Positions 56,630-64,000 of a stretch of DNA of 64,000 nt are shown piece after piece (positions within the stretch are counted from its first letter, which is position 1; every line of letters begins with the position of its first letter). Under the pieces are notes generated by a model. That model was not told the DNA's origin. It searched no databases and saw nothing but the letters and a program-made list of their open reading frames with translations. Position numbers and translations under genes: made by a program. The stretch is from Harmonia axyridis (Eukaryota > Arthropoda > Insecta > Coleoptera > Coccinellidae): the NCBI RefSeq assembly GCF_914767665.1, contig NC_059501.1, positions 69,600,798 through 69,664,797 of the forward strand. The letters run 5' to 3'.

Positions 56630-57511
56630 AGCTTACATTGTTTTTCCTCGAACGATTGCTGAGGTTCATTTTAAAAATAGTATCATTCGAACAATTCCCT
56701 TCCTACATCACTTTGAGGGAAGGGGTGTACAGGTAGCCGTTTCGAAATGATACGGTCTAACAGAGTCTTGAATATGATGCAGACAACAGAGAAGAAATTT
56801 TGTAGAAATGAGGGATATACCTACTCTCTTCTTATTTCTAATTGGACTTTCTTTGTTTGGAAGACCGAGAAAAAGTTGTCGCTCACTGTTTGGCTTTTCT
56901 TTTCTTACACATTCCGCGAATTGAGTGATATATCGTATCACTGATATGTTTTCATTTTCGCGCACTTCATGTCAAATGTTGGGGACAATATTTGCTTACT
57001 GAAAATGACATCCCTCCCTCTATCTATGTTTATTTATCTGAGGAATGACCTGATATTTTAGGTCGTTCTAATGTCTTGGACTTCTTTGGTTTTGGTTTTT
57101 TTTTTCTTTTCAAAAAGCTCATTAGTTTGCCATATTTTGAAATGTCGATTTTTCATTAAGGGGAATAGTTGAGCAAATCATCGAGTATTTGGCCCAAAGC
57201 GACGAAAAGGCTAATTTTTTTTGCAAATGCAAAAATGAGCCAATAGAACATTTTCATCGATAGACTCAAACATTTTGAATTCCTTGTCGTAAGCTTCTCG
57301 GGACTTTTTTGACAAAATCGATTTCTTCCACTTGTGTGATAAAACATTGTATGCCACTCGTCTGTTATGTTTCCTAAGTCACTCGAGAATTTATATAAAT
57401 CTTTCTCGAGTGACTTATTTTCATCATAACACACTAGTACCATAGATAACTATTATTTCATTTTGAAATCTACATCTATGTAATTGTATTGAAAGGGATA
57501 GTGACAATAAC
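56630..57511. other. No gene; 15-bp-arm hairpin at 57374-57416
   Basis: AT-rich frames without motifs. TAAGTCACTCGAGAA and its complement TTCTCGAGTGACTTA form a hairpin with a 13-base loop near 57374. CGAACGATTGCTGAGGTTCATT at 56650 recurs almost unchanged at 58252. Confidence 0.45.
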
Positions 57512-58106
57512 CAGGGCCGGCGTTAGAGGTGAAACAGTGGAGCGACTGTTTCAGGCGTCTCTATTCGAGGGGCGGCAATTTAGCCCAGTTTGTGGCCGCC
57601 TTTTCATATTTCTGAAAAAATAAGTCTTACTTCTTAAAAACAACATGAGGTTAGTCCGCTCCGCTGCGTTCATCAACATTCCCTGCAATAAAAATCTCCA
57701 AACCGTCTTTACTTAGCCGCATGTTCAATAAATGACACAAGGCAACCCAACCAATATAAGCAGCATTGCCTATTACCCTAATTGAAAGAGGGATGAAATG
57801 TATTTCACAAAGACGAAAAGCAACACGATTATGTGGAATTATGTGGAAGTTGTTCACACATTCAACATAAGGAAAATTCCTACGATTTTGCATTCGAAAC
57901 TAGTTACTGTTGAAAGCCAAATGTTTTCAACGGAACACATGTTTTTGATCTCATTTAGTTTTCAAAGATGTGCATGCCCTACCGCCTTTGTATCTTGTAT
58001 TGTGATAGGTTAGGTGATCTATCGTCTTGTGAAGGAGGTTATGTTGTTATTGATACTTTTTCAGAGCAGGGGCCTCAAGGGACAAAAATTGCTCGCACCG
58101 GCCCTG
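57512..58106. mobile_element. hAT-type element, 595 bp, non-autonomous
   Basis: Ends CAGGGCCGG (57512) and CCGGCCCTG (to 58106) are perfect 9-bp inverted repeats. Flanks ACAATAAC and ACAACAAC agree at 7 of 8 bases, consistent with an 8-bp target duplication with one later change. No transposase motif is found. The termini differ from the 12.4-kb hAT element, so it is a distinct family. Confidence 0.82.
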
Positions 58107-58805
58107 ACAACAACATCCTTTTCACAATTGATAGTTTACAGGAATTTGGACGAGTAGTTTCTTGATAACATCAAGTGCAATAAAAATAACAGTATTGAGA
58201 CGCCTCACTTAGTTCACCGAGAACACGAAACAATTTTAACATTTTCTTTCCACGAACGATTGCTGCGGTTCATTCTGAGAAATAATGAACCAACAAGCAA
58301 TACGTAAGTTACCAAAGCCAGCGAAACCTCCCCAGATGGGAATTCCGAAGAGCCCCTTGGGGTTAAAAATTATCTCCGACTTCGAGATCGATCAACATCA
58401 TCCGGGGAGTTTAACGGAAGAGCGGAAAGCTTAATTGAATGTTTGACGGATTGTTATGGACGGGCATCGTTAATATTTATCGGATGCAAATTAGTCAAGA
58501 ACCCACGTAGGAGTTCCGGGAATGCAGGAATCCTTCCGAACCTCCGTTGAGGTTAGACATCCAAGTTATGCTGGTTTGATAGACGTTCGAGATCTTGTGT
58601 TGGAGCCGAACTGGGTAGTCCTATTGTGTGGTGTTATTTTAATCAGAACTGATTAATTTTATGCGCTATCTAGGGTGAAGAGGATCAGTTCTAGATTTTA
58701 GAGCGTTCATTTGCTGAACAGATCGTTCTAGAATCGAGTTTTCATCCAGAAACGATAAGGTACGACTCGTTTTTGATTATGTCTCACTGTTCGTCCAACG
58801 ATATA
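58107..58805. other. No gene; possible conserved regulatory patch at 58320-58560
   Basis: This part is less AT-rich and less repetitive than its surroundings. It contains TTAATTGAATG, GTTAATATTTATCGG and an ATGCAAAT octamer (POU-type site) near 58487. No open frame is framed by splice sites. A regulatory role is a guess. Confidence 0.3.
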
Positions 58806-59681
58806 AAGGATGTTTTTTTAGAGCTATAGAACTTTAAATTACAATAAAACAACGATGGATTATTCGATTGACATGAATTTCATTTATCCGCAAAATAATC
58901 TTGTCGCATTACATTTTAAATATGATTTCTGGCGTATGACCACCACGGCTGGCTCGGATGTAGTCCAATCTGGACGTCCAATTTTCGATTACTTTTTCCA
59001 ACATTTGTAGCCGTATATCGGCAATAACACGGCGAATGTTGTCTTCCAAATGTTCAAGGGTTTGTGGCTTATCCGCATAGACCAATGACTTTACATAGCC
59101 CCACAGAAAGTAGTCTAGCGGTGTTAAATCACAAGATCTTGGAGGCCAATTCACAGGTCCAAAAAGTGAAATTAGGCGGTCACCAAACGTGTCTTTCGAT
59201 ATATCGATTGTGGCACGAGCTGTGAGACATATTGCGCCGTCTTGTTGAAACCACAGCTCCTGGACATCATGGTCGTTCAATTCAGGAATGGAAAAGTTAG
59301 TTATCATGGCTCTATACCGATCACCATTGACTGCACCAAACAGTCAGTTTTTCTGGATGTAACGGTGTTTCGACATACACTTGAGGATTAGCTTCACTCC
59401 AAATGCGGCAGTTTTGTTTGTTGACGTAGCCATTCAACCAGAAGTGCGCTTCATCGCTAACCAAAATGAAATGGACGTAGTGCGCGATACGTATTCCGCA
59501 CAGAACCATTATTTTCTAAATAAAATTGCACTATTTGCAAGCGTTGTTCAGGCGTGAGTCTATTCATGATGAATTGCCAAACCAAACTGAGAATAAATCA
59601 CTTGACAGTTGTTAAATCGGTCGTCATCTTGAACAGTATTGCCAACTTAAAGTTATATACCTCGAAAAAAAAAACACCCGT
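58806..59681 (-). mobile_element. Mariner-type DD41D element, copy 4, internally deleted
   Basis: TA flanks 58804-58805 and 59682-59683. Minus strand: N-terminal piece, the shared deletion junction near 59465, then an open frame (59509-59321) with SDEAHFWLNGYVNKQNCRIW. After a deletion of about 70 bp around 59330 follows a 132-residue frame (59307-58909) with QQDGAICLTARATIDISKDT and DLTPLDYFLWGYVKS. All three catalytic aspartates can be seen, but in separate frames. The CAC of the QQDGAxCH motif is changed to CTC. Not functional. Confidence 0.88.
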
Positions 59682-59683
59682 TA

Positions 59684-60585
59684 TAAGATAAACCCCCAAG
59701 AAAAATAGTTAGAAACTCAGGATTTTCAGGGTAGCTTTGGATCTCAAATGCCGAGGTTAATTTTGTTAAAGAAAAAATTCGATAATGGGTGACGTAAAAA
59801 CAGCCTATCGAAATTTTATTTTCCCACAACTGATATGAGAAATAGCGTATTCTTCATAGCTTACTCAATTTAAAAACTTTGTATTGCTCATACCGTGGGA
59901 AATATTATTTCTCACGGCACTTTGCCCACACCTCGCTTGGTAGACCAGTGAAATTGGGCTTTTGAGTCGTTTCAATGGAAACGCAATAAATTAGCACATA
60001 CTTTTAACGAAGGCCATTTTGATTTGAATCAAGTATATTACTCGAATTATTGAAATTTGTGGAGTTGTAGGAAAAATATAGTGTGCAACATGTGAAGAAA
60101 GTCCTTTCCTCGCTCGCGAGAAAAGTTGGACTTTCCCCACTTGTTGCACAATATAATTTCCTGATATTCCTGCTCATTCGATTGTGACAAAAATTTGCAT
60201 TTGGTTTAAGAATGATCATTTCAAGCCTCTCGCAAAATTTCATTTTGAACGCATTACCAGATCAGGGGAGTTTCCACGGAGATTGCTGTTTAGACGGGAT
60301 GGATTCATTTGGAAAAGAACTTTCCCTAGAGAGAAGATTTTGTCGTAGCAGGGATTTTTTCTGACATTCTATTGTTGTGAGAATTCAATGGAAATGCATC
60401 ACAATTCTCAACTCAAATAGAAAAAATATCAATGATAGATGATCCGAAAATAAATGAAACCATCATTGGATGAGATATTACATTCAGTAGTCTTGTAACA
60501 TTGGATCAAAAGTAATATTTAGAGGATTTAGGGGTTTAATAAGCATAACTTGACTACTCTGAAGAGTTTCATTAGGTATTACTTC
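59684..60585. other. No gene; imperfect inverted repeat around 60070-60165
   Basis: AATATAGTGTGCAACATGTG and its mirrored CACTTGTTGCACAATAT flank paired GAAAGTCC/GGACTTTC and a CTCGCTCGCGAG palindrome. This could be a small hairpin MITE. No coding motif was found. Confidence 0.45.
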
Positions 60586-60589
60586 CTAT

Positions 60590-60875
60590 AAAATTCTATA
60601 ATAGAGTAAAGCAGCAAAGAAATGATTTGAAGGTTGTGAAAAATAAGAAAAAAACAGCTCTTTGTTCGCATTACTTTAATGAAAATCATATAATTGATTT
60701 TGATGGAATAGATGTTTGTGAGAGGGAGGGAAATTTTAAAAAAAGAAACATCTTGGAGATGATTTATATAAGTTTGTTTGATTCCATGAACTATAGAACG
60801 GACACTGGAAATTTGGCTAGACATTATAATTCCATCATTAGAAAACATGAGAATCTCGTTGAGATCTCACAGTGA
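60590..60875 (+). pseudogene. Penelope-like element, C-terminal end after the GIY-YIG domain
   Basis: The frame reads RVKQQRNDLKVVKNKKKTAL, CSHYFNENHIIDFDG, KKRNILEMIYI and DTGNLARHYNSII. The TAL-xHxxxxxHxxDFxxxxI...KRxxxEMxxI pattern is the usual end of one group of arthropod GIY-YIG-carrying retroelements. The frame is open to its natural stop at 60875; the nuclease core itself is missing upstream. The copy belongs to a different subfamily from that at 56.2 kb. Confidence 0.65.
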
Positions 60876-60919
60876 GGAAAGGAACACATCGGATCGTTTC
60901 TTTTATTTCCTTAGTGATG

Positions 60920-61170
60920 TCCTTATCTGCAGTAATCGTTGAGGTTCGAATCTAGGTATTTAAAACGTTCAATTCTTTCAAAGTCATAGCTATTTATTGT
61001 CACATTCTTTTTTATTCTATCTTTGAGCTTTTTTCTAATAAAACATTGGTATTTTGTCTTTTCTTCGTTTTTTCTTAAACCTATATTTTTGGTTTCTTTC
61101 TCTAATCTGTTAAACATTTCTTCTACAGACGATAAGATCTATATCATCTGCGTATATGCCAGTACTAGTT
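60920..61170 (-). pseudogene. Reverse transcriptase fragment (YADD box)
   Basis: The minus strand reads STGIYADDIDLI (61165-61130), then after a one-base shift VEEMFNRLEKETKNIGLRKN, EEKTKYQCFIRK and FERIERFKYLDSNLN. YADD is the catalytic pair of reverse transcriptases; LxxEAxxxGLxxNxxKTKYM and FKYLGS follow in many arthropod non-LTR elements. Fingers and thumb are missing and the frame is broken. Confidence 0.8.
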
Positions 61171-61229
61171 AAGAAAGCATCTGCTCTGTTAGAACTGCAC
61201 TCAGAAATATTTGAAATTATCCTGTATTC

Positions 61230-62165
61230 CCGTGAAGTGGATAGTCCTATTAATAATTATTATCCAATTTTTTTATAGTGAAAGAACGATCGGAAAAATC
61301 GTTGCCACTGGTTGTCCTCGCACTAGTTGATTATCTATCAAAAAAATGATTCTAACGGCGAAACGACAAATTCGTACCATCCATCAATTTATTACTGGTT
61401 GATATTGGTTGATCTGACAACGAAATCCCCGCTGTGAACCAATAGAAGCGTTTTATGGATATTGTGGCCATCAATTTTTCTGACCGGCGTCTCCATACAG
61501 CCAGATATATGGCTACGGATGTTCGACAGCCAAAGTAACATCAATTGGATATGTGGTTTGATGTGGATTGGGGAATAGACCCTCGTAATGAAATATCAGC
61601 GTCGGTTGTCATATATACATCAGCGAGCGGGCGTTCCTCACGTACTCTGCATTTTCAGAGCGAGAGCGTGGGCTTATTGAATTTCATGTACGAATAGAGT
61701 GTCCGGCCGTTTTTTGCCAATTTAGAGAACAAAATGTGCGATACATGTTATGAACCATGGGATAGAGAGCACCTTCTGATCTGAGGGGGTGAATTAAAAT
61801 GAGGAAAGCGATGACGTGAGGTCGGGAGTTTTGTGTTTTTTTGTTGTGGGGGGGGGGGTAAACATCGAACGAATTTTCGCTAGGGGGGCAGGGTTTGTTA
61901 GCTGTAGATTGTCGGTTGTATACAAACAAATTAAATATGAAAAATTCATTCATCATATAATTCGGAGATTGAACTGAAAGTCGAAGTAAATACTGAATAT
62001 AATGAAAATGAATAATGTTAAATATTAATTTTCTTTCAGATTTTCCCAGGACACCTGATAAATTCACAATGTCGAATTAAAAATCATAATAAATGTATAG
62101 AAAAATCTCGTTCCAAGTTATAATTAAAGTTGGGATATATCAGTCTCAGAATCAAACAAATTAAT
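61230..62165. other. No supported gene
   Basis: Contains a 10-12 base G run at about 61848. The minus frame at 61684-62067 (127 residues) crosses it and has no motif. Nothing further is recognised. Confidence 0.4.
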
Positions 62166-62174
62166 AAGTTTCAC

Positions 62175-62870
62175 TCCATTCTTCCACAACGTTTCGACCA
62201 TTATTAGGCCTTTTTCAGGCTAAAAACAATAAGTTACAATCATTGACACATGAACATAGCGAAACCGGATATTATTAAAATAATTACATAACTCATTAAA
62301 AAACATCAAACATAAAGGTGTATGACAACACATGAATTCAATACTCATAAAGTGAAATTGTAAAACGAAAAAATGAAAAAAAAAACTAAGTTACTAACAT
62401 CAACGCCGATCAAGCAAGACATCGGTATGTGAAACAGAACAATCAAAACGAAAGAAAAATCAAAAAACATCAATCCTTAGGTTCAGTGGAACTCGTTTAC
62501 CTCTTTGATTTTTGAATGATTATTTTCTGTAGATAGAAATATTTGAGTTTTTATTATTCTGACAGTGAGTATTTCACTTTTGTTTCGTTTTTTCGTTTTG
62601 ATATGTTTTCCATACTGATGTCTTGCTTGATCCGCTTTGATGTTAGATAACTTACTTATTTTCATTTTTCGTTTTACATTTTCACTTCATGAGAATTGAA
62701 TTCATGTATTGTCATATACCTATATGTTTGATGGTTTTTAATAATGTATGTAATAATTTTCAGGCACAGAAAATTCGGTTTCTCCATGTTCATGTGTCAC
62801 TGATTGTAACTTATTGTTTTTAGCCTAATAAAGGCCGGAACGATGTGAAAGAATAAAGGAAAACTTCCTG
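62175..62870. mobile_element. Inverted pair of Penelope-type termini
   Basis: 62175-62465 and about 62545-62870 are diverged reverse complements (shared GTTACAATCA/TGATTGTAAC, GAACATAGCGAAACC/GGTTTCTCCATGTTC and AGCAAGACATC/GATGTCTTGCTTG). Each outer end carries AGCCTGAAAAAGGCC...GGTCGAAAC-type sequence (left, minus strand) or AGCCTAATAAAGGCCGGAAC (right, plus strand). This resembles a hammerhead layout with the CTGATGA box degraded. No protein lies between. I infer two Penelope-like ends head to head. Confidence 0.5.
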
Positions 62871-63254
62871 ATAAATATTCAACAGTCGTCTTTAGGAAGA
62901 ATTTTTGAACGACTTGTCAATCATGACACTCAATGCAAAGAACTAATGATATTTTTTGTATCATGGTGTTCAACTACTGAAATACTATTTGCTGGTAATT
63001 AAATTCTTAATATATTGAAGTTGCTGATCGACGCCATGGTTTATGGTGCATCCCTAAAGCTCCCCCACTAGCTGCACTATTGATTCTTTCTTCATAAAAT
63101 TACATGATCGACTCCCAGAGTCCTATTCTAATCACAGGACGTATGTTCGAAATCGATTTTTTTTCAATTATATGACATATTTTCTATCCTCTATTGGATA
63201 TTACATGTTAGATGCAATGTATTTTTGTTGACATAGTAAAATGATGAGAAATGA
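62871..63254. other. No recognisable gene
   Basis: AT-rich stretch without motifs. Confidence 0.35.
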
Positions 63255-63510
63255 ACAAGCAAATCATAGATATTTCGAATAGTTCTCGAGATACAGGGCG
63301 TTTCTGGTAAAATACTGTTTTAAATATTTCGATATATCCTGGTTTCTGTTCGAAACACTGTTGACACTGTTAAAACAGTCATTTTCCGGAAACGTCTTAT
63401 AACTTAGAAAGATTTATATGATCTGCTTTCTGATATCTGATTATTTCGAAAAAAGAGCACAAGAAGCCTTGTTTCTTAGCCTTAAACCTAGTTCTTGAGA
63501 TGTAATAAAA
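63255..63510 (+). repeat. Dispersed repeat D, copy 3
   Basis: Shares the GAAACG-TCTTATAACTT, GATCTGCTTTCTGATATCTG and TTATTTCGAAAA blocks with copies at 31337 and 51830, in the same orientation, and ends TAGTTCTTGAGATG. The beginning (TTCTCGAGATACAGGGCGTT) looks like a duplicated and shifted version of the same repeat. Confidence 0.55.
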
Positions 63511-64000
63511 GTCTAGGGTACCATCGATCGTGGCCCACCCTCAATAGAGTTATGTTGTCACCAAGAGCGAAATTGACGCATAAATGACAAGTGTTCACAA
63601 GCTCCTGACTTTGAGTCGGCTCTTTCCTCATTTTTCTAAATATTTCTGTTCGTCCCAATCTGGTGGTTCTGTTTTTTCGTCGTCAATTCCGCTCATTTTC
63701 TCATTTAGTATTCATATTGAAAAAACACATACATATTCCACCCCGAAGTGTATTTCCCAACAACTGACTGAATTGACATAATAAGTTTCCTACTCTACGC
63801 TGCTGGCAGAACACACTGACGATTTAATCCGGAAAAATGCTCGGCTCGACACTAACGAAGCCATTATTCCCAAGCGACGCAATAGTCGCCGTTTCTAAAT
63901 TTTGAAATAATTGCTACAAGTGACACATTTCACTAAAAATTCGATCCAGTCGGTTGACAGTTGAAGGATTCGTTTTCGATTTTCCGACAAACCTCATGTC
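63511..64000. other. No recognisable gene
   Basis: A 65-residue frame at 63584 is serine-rich without a domain; nothing else can be supported to the window's end. Confidence 0.35.

Noticed and set aside
60947..60962. GGTTCGAATCTAGG, resembling a tRNA B box
   Set aside because: No A box or cloverleaf could be drawn around it, and on the minus strand it encodes part of a reverse transcriptase relic.
61684..62067. 127-residue minus-strand frame
   Set aside because: It runs through a homopolymer G tract and lacks motifs; likely chance.

Overview
The window looks like AT-rich arthropod nuclear DNA, most likely from an insect and possibly a beetle. The organism is an inference from sequence style: a very short intron, long AT-rich gene-poor tracts, and a repeat mix of mariner/Tc1, hAT, Crypton-type, Penelope-like and several non-LTR elements. 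I see no bacterial operon, CRISPR array, rRNA or convincing tRNA. Only one segment looks like host coding DNA: a 207-bp exon on the minus strand at 10610-10816 with a consensus acceptor and donor. The rest is intergenic or intronic DNA filled with transposon remains, most of them dead.

Layout. 1-2.6 kb: nothing coding. 2.6-3.8 kb: a Crypton-like end-to-end remnant followed by a tandem repeat family bounded by TTCTCTATTTCAGT inverted ends (other copies at 26.4 and 41.2 kb). 3.9-9.6 kb: three decayed copies of an unrecognised repeat, split by a DD41D mariner-type element and by an older transposon relic. 10.6 kb: host exon. 11.1 kb: a 672-bp fold-back. 12.4-14.1 kb: a hAT-type element with a perfect 8-bp target duplication. 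14.2-15.0 kb: a non-LTR relic with a copia-type LTR/primer-binding-site fragment inside it. 15.7-16.9 kb: a mariner relic. 21.1-22.1 kb: a second long fold-back that still holds part of a transposase. 26.9-28 kb: a non-LTR RNase H end. 28.5-29 kb: a mariner relic. 30.2-31.3 kb: a fold-back and a reverse transcriptase fragment. 32.3-33.5 kb: a non-LTR C-terminus and a DD41D copy. 35.7-36.3 kb: an AGACG-rich block, perhaps a solo LTR. 36.9-37.5 kb: a non-LTR relic.

40.8-45.3 kb is the richest part: GC hairpins, a TTCTCTATTTCAGT copy, the best DD41D copy, a hAT MITE, and a Crypton-like tyrosine recombinase gene with a 52-bp intron, one frameshift and no visible nucleophilic tyrosine. 47.3-49.8 kb holds two interleaved inverted-repeat pairs and a Tc1 (DD34E) relic. 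54.5-55.4 kb holds a decayed protein-coding repeat known from many arthropod genomes. 56.0-56.6 kb holds a Penelope-like GIY-YIG domain with a hammerhead-ribozyme-like core downstream. 57.5 kb is a small hAT element, 58.8 kb the fourth DD41D copy, and 60.6-62.9 kb holds more Penelope-like and reverse transcriptase remains.

Recurring themes are more informative than single genes. Four DD41D copies share one internal deletion, so a defective copy was amplified. Crypton-like DNA occurs both as a gene and as joined ends lacking the gene. Several families consist almost wholly of long inverted arms that could give hairpin RNA if transcribed. All family calls come from motifs read by eye, without database searches.
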